From the NCBI GenBank assembly GCA_029834535.1, contig JAQMWT010000490.1, forward strand, positions 24,547 through 88,546: DNA of 64,000 nucleotides, read 5' to 3'. The notes under the pieces are model-generated. The model saw nothing but the letters and a program-made list of their open reading frames with translations, searched no databases and was not told the origin of the DNA. How positions within the stretch are numbered: the stretch's first letter is position 1; each line of letters opens with the position of its first letter. The stretch comes from Chrysophaeum taylorii (lineage: Eukaryota; Sar; Pelagophyceae; Pelagomonadales; Pelagomonadaceae). This document shows positions 23,039 through 33,253 of this stretch, piece by piece. The position numbers were made by a program, and so were the translations under genes.

Positions 23039-24400
23039 AAGTGAACTAACTGACCAGGTGAACTTACTGGGACCATACCTGAACTTACTAGGGTTAGAGA
23101 TTGGGACTAGGTGAACTTACTGGCCTGCACTTGTGCCTGTTTATTTTCGGCTTTGCGTTTTTTGCGGATGGACTATGTGATGGCGGATGGCCGCTTTCTT
23201 TATTGGAGTATTTCCTTATAGACAATTTTTTCGTGTAGGCGCCGGGGTGGCGGCGGGCGTACTGAGCAGGAGGGCGTGGCGCATAATCCATAGATAGCGG
23301 ACGCGCCGTCGCGGTCGACGGTCCAGAGGTTCTCGCGGCGAGGACGGCCGCAGCGGGAAGAGCGAGGCGTGGCCCTGGAAGCGGGCTTCGCCGTAGACGC
23401 GAGCGGGGAGGTCTTCGTCTCCGTGGGCGATGGCCAGAGCGCGGCCACGGGCGGTCGTCGCGGACGCGCGCGGGCGCGCGGCCGGTCGTCGGCGCGTCGG
23501 CGCGCGGCGCGCTCGTCGCGGTCGTCGCCGCGTTGTTCCTGGTCTTCGATCCGTAGGCGCTCCAGTAGTAGGTCGCGAGGTTTGCGATGGCCAGAGCCCG
23601 GCCAGTCCCAGGACGTGGCGCGACCACCGTCGACGAAAGCGAAATCGCGGTCGCAGACGCGTCGAGCTCGACGACGCCTCGACGAAGGCCGCGACTTTAC
23701 GGCGAGCCGTTGTCGCCCGCGGGGGAGAGTCCGAGGCCGCGGTCGGGACGGCGGTGGCCGCTCGCAGCGGCGACGAAGACGCCGGCACGCATCGTATCGA
23801 AGCGCTGGCAGACGCGTCGAGCGCGCCGCGGAGTTTTTTTTCGGGTTGGTCGACTGGACGTCAACCCGCGGGCGAGTCCGAGTCCGCGGTCGCGACGGCG
23901 CTGGCCGCTCGCAGCGGCGACGAAGCCGGCGGCATCGTATCGAAGGTCAAACGGTGTTCGATCCACCGAGTCGACGGTCGAGTCTCGTTCGCTCTCGCGC
24001 GTTCTCGAGGACGTCCCGTCGGAAGAGCGAGTCGTGGCCGTGGAAGCGGGCTTTGACCGTAGACGCGAGCGCGGCAAGCCCTTCTCGATTTCGGTGGCCG
24101 GTCGCAGCGGCGACGAAGACGCCGGGCACAGCATCGCGCGCGTACCGAAGAGTTCGCGCGGAATAAAGGCGAAATCGCGTCGCATTTTTGCGCGCGCCAG
24201 AACCCCGAAAGAACATCGAAAGAAAAACCCCGGCATGCCATGCCGGCGTCGAGGCTCGCGTCCCTGGCTCGAGCGTGTCGTCCCGTTTGCCGGGCGAAGG
24301 CTCCATCGCCGTCGCACGCGTCAACCTTACTTCAAAAAAGATCGGCCGAGGATTTGCATAGCAAAAAAAGAGGAAGCAGCGTAAGGGTTTTCTTTTTATT
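23039..24400 (+). repeat. Array unit 11 (partial U, full G, V)
   Basis: Begins with a short reverse-orientation minisatellite stretch (23039-23135). It enters U in the middle (CCTGTTTATTTTCGGC) and continues with G 23225-24340 and V. This G has a 4-base deletion near 23932 relative to unit 2, again frame-breaking. No T, P or Q is present. Confidence 0.65.
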
Positions 24401-24741
24401 AGAAATACAAGTGCAGGCCAGTAAGTTCACCTAGTCCCAATCTCTAACCCCAGTAAGTTCACCTAATCCCAGTAAGTCCACCTGGTCAGTAAGTTCACCT
24501 AATCCCAGTAAGTCCACCTGGTCAGTAAGTTCACCTAGTCCCAATCTCTAACCCCAGTAAGTTCGGCGTAAACCCACTCGTGCTCACACCCACTCACCCC
24601 ACTCTCCTTCGAGCTTGTCGCTCTCACCTCCGCCAATCTAAGCCGCTTTTATCCGTACACGCCGCTAGCCTTTGCGTTCACTCTAAAAACCCCTGTAAGT
24701 TCACTTGGTCCCAGTAAGTTCACCTGGTCACTTAGTTCACC
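24401..24741 (+). repeat. Minisatellite array, third site
   Basis: Same CAGTAAGTTCACC units and the same CTCGTCGCTCTCGCCTCC-like insert as 8101-8577, joined to a C copy truncated at its 5' side. Contains a tandem duplication of CACCTAATCCCAGTAAG. Confidence 0.75.
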
Positions 24742-25180
24742 GGAGGAGCCTCGGTGACAACGACACGATCGATCATGTATCTGGTACCGTTGCAGTGGCC
24801 GTGCGACGGGTCGAGTTTGCGAAGACTTTAAGCTCGCGATCAAAGTCAGCATGCCGTTGGTTGTCAGGGAGTTCAAAACTCGACTGTAAAGAGCGAGGCG
24901 TCGGCTTCCGACCCAACCTAGTCGGCCGAAAAGAACTCCGACGCCTCGTCTTCGGGAAAAAAAGGCCGCGGTCATGCGCGCGTTGTCAGCATCGACAACA
25001 TCGTTTCGACGGGGCGTGAGAATGGCGCGCTGAAAGAGCCGCCGCGGGTCGTGGAAACAGTCTGCGAGGGCGCCGTAGACGGCTTGGAGGATCACTGCCT
25101 GGCTCGCGCGCCTACCTGATCCTTACCCTAAATCGAGGGACAGACAGACAGACAAACAAACAAACATCTGTCGATTAGTA
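24742..25180 (+). repeat. Repeat family C, copy 4 (5'-truncated)
   Basis: Starts inside the family at GGAGGAGCCTCGGTGAC and runs to CATCTGTCGATTAGTAG. It lacks the region between the GTGCGCGTG start and that point. Confidence 0.65.
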
Positions 25181-25815
25181 GTTAAGACTAAGGGTTTTCT
25201 TCTTCGAAATACTCGATTTTTACGGCTACCGGTGTCCAATCTACTACGGGGTTTGAACTCGAGACCAGGGACCTAGGCGCACCACATACCCGAAAATCGT
25301 CTTGACCCACACTCCCCAGGCTACACTCAGCATACATATCGACCAACAGGATCCGAAATCGAGACGTACGTACCGCAACCACCCCAGATTCTCGCTCAAA
25401 CTTCTTCGCTCTCTCCCATACTATAACGCTCTCACAGATGCGGAGAAGAAAACATGTTATAAATAGCAGCGCTTTTGGCGCATACATTAGCGAAAGAACA
25501 GAAAGTAGGTCGCGGGTGAAGCGCTTTGAAATAAATCGACTTTACAAAACGCGCCCAAAGTTCTTCGGTCTCTCCCATACAACAACGCTCTCAAAGCCAA
25601 GAAGAAAACATTTTATAAACAAAAGTGCTTTTGGCGCATACATTAGCAAAAGAACAGAAAGTAGGTCGCGGGTGAAGCGTTTTGAAATAAATCGACTTTA
25701 CAAAACGCAGATTTTCTCGGGCCGTTTCGAACATACATGCTCGAAAGAACAGAAAGTATAGGCCCGGTAATGTTTCCTCACAGACACACTGACGTTTCCC
25801 AATTAATTATTGTGG
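25181..25815 (+). repeat. Array unit 12 (T, partial P, second P)
   Basis: T 25190-25435, a P broken after AAATCGACTTTACAAAACGC (about 25550), then a T/P fragment and a second P ending TTAATTATTGTGG at 25815. Here the array stops and the 54-bp direct repeat of segment D begins. Confidence 0.6.
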
Positions 25816-25869
25816 ATAAGAGGGGAGTAGGGAGGGTAAAGGGTAAGGGTCGAGGTTGATATCACTGAA
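25816..25869. repeat. 54-bp direct repeat, left copy, bounding segment D
   Basis: Identical to 29202-29255 except for one A/G difference (GGGTAAGGG here, GGGTGAGGG there). It begins ATAAGAGGGGAGTAGGGAGG and ends GATATCACTGAA. The pair encloses about 3.3 kb. Confidence 0.75.
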
Positions 25870-26375
25870 CACCACCTCGAACGACACTTCGGTGCTCCGG
25901 GTAAGCATGACGGTCGTTCGTACGTACGTGTCATGACTCGGTCAAGACGGACGATGGGAGACGTAAAGGTGAGGGGCGGTGGAATCGTTCCACGAGACAG
26001 AGATGCATGTGAACTGAGCTGTGAGCGCGGTTCACGTTGATTTCCTTGACTACTAAGCAGGAGGCACGGTAACATCCGGTGATCTTGTTGTTGTTGACGT
26101 GCCATGAAGTGACGAACAATGATCGAGGGTGCTGGTTTGTCCAGATCAACCAGTGCAGTGGCCTGGGAGGCCCACTGTGAAGTGGTGGGTTGGTAGTGTC
26201 CCTATGACCTTGCTTGGGACTTGCAGGTGGTCTTGGAGTGATGCAAGTAGTCCAGAGTCTTTAGCGCGGGAATGCAATTTGCATGCTTCAGCGTCGGACT
26301 TAAAATGTTCACAGGCGTAACGACAGCAGCTGATGTTTGACGCGATGCACGTGCTTCGTGAGATCATCGTATTGT
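25870..26375 (-). other. Segment D, region downstream of its long ORF
   Basis: Non-array sequence between the left direct repeat and the end of the D ORF. Only short open frames are seen and no known domain or RNA gene was recognised. Confidence 0.4.
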
Positions 26376-29172
26376 TCAAGGCAGATAGCATGTGTATCTC
26401 ACATCCCTGGTGTGCGGTTTGCATTGCACCTGATTCTTGAGGTGAGCTGTATGCGTGTCGTGTACAGGGACAAGGTAGTCGTGTTTCAATTCGACTGTGT
26501 AATCGCTTGTAGACTCGTTGTAGGTGAACATGGTTGTGAGAATGTCACGCGTTACCATATCTGTGTGCAGGGTGGGTAAGGCGTTCATCCTGGCTTCATC
26601 GTCTGTAGAGCCAGTGACTGTAGTTGTACGCTGACAAGTGTCCTCATAGGTCAAGTGGTCATGCTGCTGAAAGTCTGTGGGTTCCAGTTGTCCGCGTATG
26701 AAGTTTGTTTGCTGCGCCTGTGTGTATGCAGGGACGACAGGTGTCAAAGTTTGTGTTGACATCCAGATCTCGTTGACGGTGAGGTCTAGCTTGAAGAGCT
26801 GTTTCTCACGGGTGTTGCACAGGTCAGCTGTTGTGCCTTCAAGTGGCAAGAACTCGGACATGCTTGGAGTAGGCGGATGCGCGTGGGGCTGCGGCGCGGC
26901 TTTGGCGTAGGCAGCGTCTGCGCGATCATTGAAGGAATCGGCGGTACACGTAGCGCGAAGATCATTGGAGGAATCGGCGGTACTGGTAGCGACAAGTGAG
27001 TCTTGTGAATTACTTGTGTGTGACGGTGATGCAGGCTTTACCCCCTCGAGTTGAATCTCTTGGGAGAGGGGCGACTCGCACGTGGTGGCGACAGCAGAGG
27101 TGATGCTGGTGTCTGGCCACACGGGTGTGGAGACCGGATGAGCGGGGTCAGGATGGCTGGCGATGTCCGGCGTGTTGGTTTCACCAGGGGCTGGTTCATC
27201 GAGAGCTGGACCGTCGGCTTCGTCGGGAGGAAGAAGACCGGTCGAGTCATACGGTCGTTTCTCAGCAAGAAGAGGCGACTGCGGAGGTTGCGAGGCTTGC
27301 GGGATCAACGTATTGCGCGGCAGTGCAGTGGTGCTGGGTTGACAATCACTGTGGGGTGCCGTTTGGGTGTACGAGTCGGACGGGTCGTGGTCGTGGACGT
27401 GGCCGTCGGACTGAATGCATGGGTCGAGACTTGGATAGTCTACGGTGGACCGAGTGCGGGGTGACGGTTGATACGCGTGGAGACGATGGGCGTCCGTGAC
27501 GGGCGGAGCACGAGCCGGTGCTGGGCATGTACGGGTGGTGGGTTCCGAGTCGGATCGGACGCGCGTGTCGCGGGTATCGATGTCCTCGTCGGGTCGAGTA
27601 CGCGGATCTATGTGCTTGGGGAGTTCGAGGCAGTTCGGGCGTTGAACTTCCTTGGCGAGTCGGGTGCGCGGGTCGATGTTCGCGTGGAGGTTGAGGCTGT
27701 GAACTTCCTCGTCTTCCTGGTCTGACCGATGACACGGGTAAAGGATCGGAGGGACTTCTTCGTCGGACCGAGTACGTGAGTCGAGGGTCGAGGTGATTGG
27801 GGCGAGATGTATGACTTCCCCGTCGGACCGAGTACGTGTGGCGAGGGTCGGAGGATCGGGAGAAAGACGTATTGCTTCCCCGTCGAACCGATCACGGGAG
27901 TCGGTCGGGTCGAGTCCGTGCGCTTTGTCGGGGCGCGAGTGACGGTGGTACCGGGTGGCGCGGGGTTGCGTGCGCGAACGTACCGAGGTGGCGCGCATTG
28001 CGGTGTCGCTTTGAGAGCGTTCAAGCGAAGCAGTGACACGTTGGGCTAGGAGATTTTCAAGCGGAGGGCGCGAGGCAACGTCGAGTTCGCCTGGGGCGCG
28101 GGGATCCGCAGCGGGGTCGGCGTGGGCACCACGGAGGGCGTGGGGCGCGTCGTTGGCCGGAACTTTGGCATCGACAGCGTCGAGATCGCGGTGAGCTTTG
28201 GTGGCATCAACGTCAGCGTGGTGGACTTCAACTACTGCGTATTCTTGTGTGAGGGTCCGGGTCGGGTGAGAGGCGGCGACGGGAGCGCCGGAAGCATCGG
28301 AAGAGGCGGCGTCGAGGGCACGGCGGGCGAGGTCGGCCGTGACAGAGGCGTTGACGGAGTCAGCCACTTTGGCTGCAGCGGATGCGTCACGGGCGTCGCG
28401 ACGAGTGGCGCGGGCGATGGCTCGTTTGGCCCGTCTGGCCGCAACTGACGCTTTGCGGGCGTCACGAAGAGCACGGTCGGTCGATGCAGAGGCGTTGCGG
28501 ACGTCGCGGCAAGCGGCGCGGAGAAGAGCACGTTTGGCGCGGAGAGCCGCATCAGAAGCGCTATTGGCGTCACGGAGAGCACACTTGGCACGGTCAGCCG
28601 CACGCGAGGCTAAGAGAGCGTCGTGGTCGTCGAGAGCGCGCTTCGCATTTTGGGCCGCAACAAATTCGTCGTGGGCGTCGCGGGCGTCGAGAGCACGCTT
28701 CGCGCGGTGAGCCGCAAGGGCGGCGTCGTAGACATCATCGTGGGGCGCGTCTGACTTGGAGTCGAGCTTGGAGGACAGGTGGACCTTGGCACGCGAGAAA
28801 GGCCTCGTTGTGGGCATCGAAGATGGCATCGAACGTGTCGTAGGTGACCATGGACGCGAGCTTGGCATCGAGCTTGGCATCGAGTGCGTCGTTGGTGACC
28901 ATGTTCTCCTTGATGGACTTAAGGTCTTCTTGGGTAGACTACTTGATGGACGTCAGATCGTCTTCTTGACTTGCGTAAGGATTCGACCGGTTGACTCCGG
29001 AAAACCTTTTGCCGGATTTTGTGCGTCGGCCTGAGAGCGCAGGTGTCGATCGTCCTCCCACTTCATGGTGAGGGTCCCCAGGGCTAGCCCAGGTGCCCAT
29101 AACCTCCAAGGAAGTGGAATCATCCACTTGTTGATGTGGCTGATCTGGCTGGGGTGGAGCGGTTGCTTCCAT
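26376..29172 (-). pseudogene. Segment D protein: alanine-rich, coiled-coil-like, function unknown
   Basis: A plausible start is the ATG at 29172 (MEATAPPQPDQPHQQ). That frame reaches a stop at about 28939 but still reads sensibly beyond it (ENMVTNDALDAKLDAKL). A frameshift near 28800 then joins the main open frame, which runs about 800 codons to 26376. In order: an acidic/Ser-rich N-terminus; an Ala/Arg/Lys/Asp-rich repeat region with a roughly 15-17-residue period (AKRALDARDAHDE-like), probably helical; a long Arg/Asp/Thr/Pro region; and a C-terminus with low-complexity Thr/Pro. No enzyme motif was recognised. It resembles the family-B gag-like protein in style only. It could be a gag-type or structural protein of a mobile element, or a decayed host gene. 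Confidence 0.45.
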
Positions 29173-29201
29173 TTGGTTTCATATGATGGCGTTAGTCGAG
29201 A

Positions 29202-29255
29202 ATAAGAGGGGAGTAGGGAGGGTAAAGGGTGAGGGTCGAGGTTGATATCACTGAA
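29202..29255. repeat. 54-bp direct repeat, right copy, bounding segment D
   Basis: Partner of 25816-25869. It lies just upstream of the D ORF start as read on the minus strand. It is too short for the LTRs seen elsewhere here and lacks TAGAGA/TCTCTA ends. It may be the remnant of terminal repeats or a large target duplication. Confidence 0.75.
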
Positions 29256-29920
29256 GTCGAGGAAGCCAGAATTCAGTTTTCTGACTTTTCTGACGGACCG
29301 GGTCGCTCATGGGAGCATGGTGTACGTACCCAGGGAACATAAATTTTGGGTACCTCTATGGCATCATAAAAAGTCCAAAGTTGGGATCAAGTGTATAACG
29401 GCTGCTACGTGGCTGCAACCCTGCCCTGACTCGCTTGAAGCCGCTCTAAAAAGAGGGACGCGCACAGAGGTGGCGGTGCGTGTGGGTGCTTGTAGGTTTT
29501 GGTGTGGTGTGTGGGCACGCGCTCAGAGGTGGTGTGGGGTGGGGTGGGGTGGGATGGGATGGGGTGGGGTGGCAGCCGAGCCTGGAATGGCAGCGCGCTT
29601 AGTTGCGGCCGCGGCCGCGGCCGCGGCCGCGATGTCGAGCAGGCTTCGCGCTCAGCGTGGTGGTCAGACCGGAAGTAGTAGGAGAACGGGAGCCAAAAGC
29701 CCGCGGAGGGAAAACAGGCCCGCGTGCACTTTGCGACGAGATCCCGGGGGTGAAAAACCCAAGGCGGAAGGCCGGGCCGCGCAACATACCTCAGCATCGA
29801 GGTGACCCCGGGGCTCACGCTCTCGAGGCGGCGGTGGGTCGTCCGGCCAGCCGCGTAACGCACGAAGTGGGTCTTGCGCACCCCCCCACACAAACACCGT
29901 GACCCCGCGCTTTACCGGAC
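29256..29920. other. GC-rich intergenic stretch with simple repeats
   Basis: Holds a GGGGTGGGGTGGGATGGGAT tract (about 29537-29570) and a (GCGGCC)n run at 29605-29631 made of overlapping NotI-type sites. A CpG-rich segment follows to about 29905. A plus-strand frame of 187 codons (29242-29805) spans these tracts and reads poly-Ala at the GCGGCC run; I do not support it as a gene. Confidence 0.4.
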
Positions 29921-30116
29921 TAGAGATAGAAATTTTGAATTAGGTTTAGTACCCCCCTATCCTAGGGTTAGCTCTCTTACTTTTAGCACCTTTTGATTTA
30001 AGAAAACGCTGTGTTATTCACGCCGGCTGTCCTCGTTACAGGAGACAGATACGAGGGCCGACTACCACTGCTCTCACTCTGCTGAAGGGTAACACAGTCA
30101 AAATTACTGTTCTCTA
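29921..30116 (+). repeat. 5' LTR of A1 (family A)
   Basis: 196 bp, starting TAGAGATAGAAATTTTG and ending ATTACTGTTCTCTA, with the TAGAGA/TCTCTA terminal inverted repeat. It contains AACGCTGTGTTATTCACGCC and CTCTGCTGAAGGGTAACAC blocks, conserved in the LTRs at 50985-51180, 51181-51355, 51632-51826 and 56027-56219. Confidence 0.85.
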
Positions 30117-30201
30117 GGTATTGGGCACCAGTCCCGGTATCAGCAGAGTCCCAGGATTTCCAGAAGAGTTCCGCCCCCTGACGTTCCTGAACCAAAACAA
30201 G
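30117..30201 (+). other. Leader of A1 with possible primer-binding site
   Basis: Four bases inside the LTR the sequence TGGGCACCAGTCCCGG begins with TGG, as primer-binding sites do. Family B has TGGACCCAGTCCGG at the same place. GGTATCAGCAGAG further on superficially resembles the initiator-tRNA site of plant copia elements but is offset and imperfect, so the primer is unresolved. Confidence 0.35.
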
Positions 30202-32260
30202 ATGCCAACCAACCAAGAACTCCAGGAGGAGATAAAAGACCAAGAAGCTCGCATAGAGGCAAAGCACACGATGGAGATGCAAGCACAACATCAAATGATG
30301 CGAGCTCGAGCGCTACAAGCACTCCAAGCACAACTCAATGCCATGCAGACACTACCTGCCGTCGCTGCTGCGACTGCTCCCCCCACTCCAGCTCAACAAG
30401 ACCCCAAGCACAAGGCTAACACCTTTAGTGACCCACCTAGCGCCGTCCTCAGGTCAATGGACTCCGCTCAAGTCAGACCCCAAATGCTTTCATTTCGCGT
30501 TATGCAGTTGTTCGTCGAACATCTGATGCCTGAAACAGGCATAGCGCAATACTTATAGCAGGGCCTCTACGCGTGGGAATCCGTCTTACGTGGATGTAAT
30601 GATCTAGCTGACGCTCTTCTCAGCCACTGTATCAAGGAATATGACAAGGACCCCGACAACCACGCTACCGCCGGGAACACGCGAGATTTCCAAGGCCGTT
30701 ACGTCTACTACAAGGGCGTTTACCGCAAGTTCGGCAAACACTTCCTGGAGAACGTCTACGAGCCTAAGCTCCAAGAACTTAAAGACCAAGACAAGGACAC
30801 GACCGATAAGACCGAAGGAAAGTTGTATCCGACCACACAACCTCACCTCCAAGGAAAAGAAGCCGACTTCATCGTGTACCTCCGCGAGACCGTGCACCCC
30901 GTTTTTCGCCGTTTCCTGCTCGCCGGTAACGACTCCGTCAAGCACCCAGCATACGACGAAATCGATGCACTCGGATCCTCCCATCCGATAGGACTCGAAT
31001 TTGAGCTCAAAGTCCGCCTCGCACTTGACAAGCACACGGGCCAGAACCACGTCCACCATGCGCATTATGTTTATAATGCCTTCCTGGACACGCCGTTCAA
31101 CCCGGAGATCCACGAGCCTGCGCGTTATATCGATAATATGCGCCACGTTCAGCAACAACTTCGCCAAATTACAGACGATGCCTCTCTCCAACTTCCCGAC
31201 GACAAGATCCTCACGGAAATCCACCAGATGCTCCGGTCCAAGTACCCTCCAAGCTTGCTTGACTCCCGCGCCCCAACCCATATCAAGGGCTTCGCGCGTC
31301 TTGCCAACTGTCTGCGCACCCCCAACGACTCACTGTTACTCGACGAAGACAAAGAAGCGATAAATCATCTTCCCAAGTTGATCGCCCGCATCACGGTTAT
31401 CTCCACGTTCGAGCGCAACTTTTGGGCTCACCTCAAGCCTCATCCAACTCTGAACTTCAAGCCGTTGCGATTCGTCACTGACTTTGGTCGTCTGCCGACT
31501 AAAGACAAAGATAATCCACGTTTTCGCTCCCGCCGTCACGGTCACCACTTCACCGAAGATGATGATGACACCTCACCCTCTGAAGATGAAATCCCACCGG
31601 ATCCCGATGAAGCACCCCCTGAAGACACCGACCCTGTTGCCGTTTTTCTCACGGAAGCCAACCTCGATCCAGATAACGACAAAACTCTCATCCAACATCT
31701 TCACGCCTATCAATAAGCAACTCGCACGCCACCCCAAGAAACCTCCACCCAAAAAGCCTCCAACTCCTCGCTCCCCGTCGCACTACGACATCAATGACAG
31801 CACTAAGCCCAAGGTCACCCCTGTCACCCCAACCAATAACAAACACAATCCCCGTGCTTCTCCTGTCACCCCCGACAAACGCGAGCACCCGCACCTTCGC
31901 AAGGTCACTTTTCCCACTCAACCGCATCCCCCAACGCCATCTACTCCTGACCAACGCTTCAATGTCCCTCTTCGTGATGTTCGTCGCAAGCTCCAGGCCG
32001 TACGGAACCTGAGTCAAGCCGGTCGTCAACACACGTCCAACTCATAGCGCATGACCAGCTCATCAACCTCAGCACCACTATCTCCGATGAGATACTTCTC
32101 TCCGAGGCCGAATCGGATGCCGCCGAGTTTCTTCAGGTGCTATCGTCCGATCCTCAGGATGATCCACCCGACGAGGGCGAAGCCGACGAAAAAGATGACC
32201 AAGGCCACCTCGGTTTCTATGATGACCACGGACAGCTAGGCCTCTACGACGACATCATCC
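30202..32260 (+). pseudogene. Gag-like protein of A1 (nonsense codon and frameshift)
   Basis: The ATG at 30202 opens MPTNQELQEEIKDQEAR, a charged coiled-coil N-terminus also present in A4. An Ala/Pro linker (PPTPAQQDPK) and a capsid-like helical region follow, with VRLALDKHTGQNH and LLDSRAPTHIKGFARL. The C-terminus is acidic/Pro-rich. At 30556-30558 a TAG interrupts the frame. The same site is sense in A5 (GITQYFLQGF) and an independent TAG lies nearby in A4, so this is decay rather than programmed read-through. The frame continues to a stop at 31716, where A2 reads on; the tail is then split over other frames. No CCHC zinc knuckle was seen. The role is inferred from position, as in Ty1/copia Gag. 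Confidence 0.65.
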
Positions 32261-32269
32261 CCGAAATAG

Positions 32270-33253
32270 ATGATGAAGACGACTCCGCCGAGATTACGCA
32301 CAACGTCACAGCGACTACATGCGTGCTCTACACCAGAGTCAGCTTTTTCGCTGATGGTTGCCGACGACGCCTGTGCCGCCAACCACACATTATCGAATCA
32401 GGCCCTACGCCTCGCGATGAAGAATTTCCCGACCTCATCCACCCTCTCCCTCAGAGTCGCAAATTTTCTTTGTGCCACTTACACTCCAGGAAAGTCCCCC
32501 ACAAAGACTAACTCGCTACACGGATGCAATGGACCCGGCACTGAAATTTCGCTAATTGACGGTGGCGCATCATTTCACTTTTCATTTTGCTTCACTCGCA
32601 CAAACCAACATTTTGTTCCCGAGTCCATACGCGGGATTCCCGAATACACCATTCGAATGGGCAGAGGCACCTTAACCAGCCACTTCATCGGTGTCAAACC
32701 GTTGTATTTGCAGGCCGCAGGTCTCTCCTACAAGGATATCAAAGACTCCACAGGTTACGTCTTATACCTCGTCTTTCTGGTCGTCCCGCAATTCAGAAAA
32801 GGTCTACAGGTTATAGCGACATCTCAGCTCAAAGCTCTGAACGTCCAAGCAACAGACCCGCCACTGCCACACGAACCATACTTATATGAGCTTATGAACA
32901 CGTCGACCGCAGATCCCCACGATTATAAGACGCTTCTAGGCAAAACCGCAGTAGTTCTCGCCAATCGCCAAACTAATGGTCTATTGTCCCTGCCATCCCA
33001 TCCAAAGCAAACATTCCGCGCTGTGCTTAGTTTTCACACCGGAACGAGAATGTCACTCAAGGATGAGCTCGCACACATCACGCAGAACGTCGCGAAGACA
33101 CGCTCGCAATCTCATATGTTAGATTTCGCAAAATTACAGCATCATTCTATATTTTTGACGGAGCTTATCAGCCTCCCGCGTACTGTCGTCCAATATGCAT
33201 TCACTGGCTCAGCGGACCTCTCTGTGCAAGCACAACCCCCTCCGCTAAACACA
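32270..33253 (+). pseudogene. Retroviral-type aspartic protease region of A1
   Basis: The catalytic motif reads LIDGGAS with the Asp codon at 32558-32560, a variant of the copia D-[ST]-G-A signature. It is followed by FVPESIRGIPEYTIRMG and VVPQFRKGLQVIATSQLKAL. The region upstream (ACAANHTLSNQALRLAM) is in the same frame. The frame runs without a stop to the TAA at 33278-33280, which falls inside the following methyltransferase. Its expected role is processing of the polyprotein. A2 has His in place of the catalytic Asp. Confidence 0.65.

Noticed and set aside
30117-30150. Plant-type initiator-tRNA primer-binding site
   Set aside because: GGTATCAG is present but offset by about 20 bases from the LTR end and imperfect; a TGG-starting site nearer the LTR is equally likely.
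30202-30558. A separate small gag gene ending at 30558
   Set aside because: The frame continues with homology after the stop, and another copy has sense codons there.
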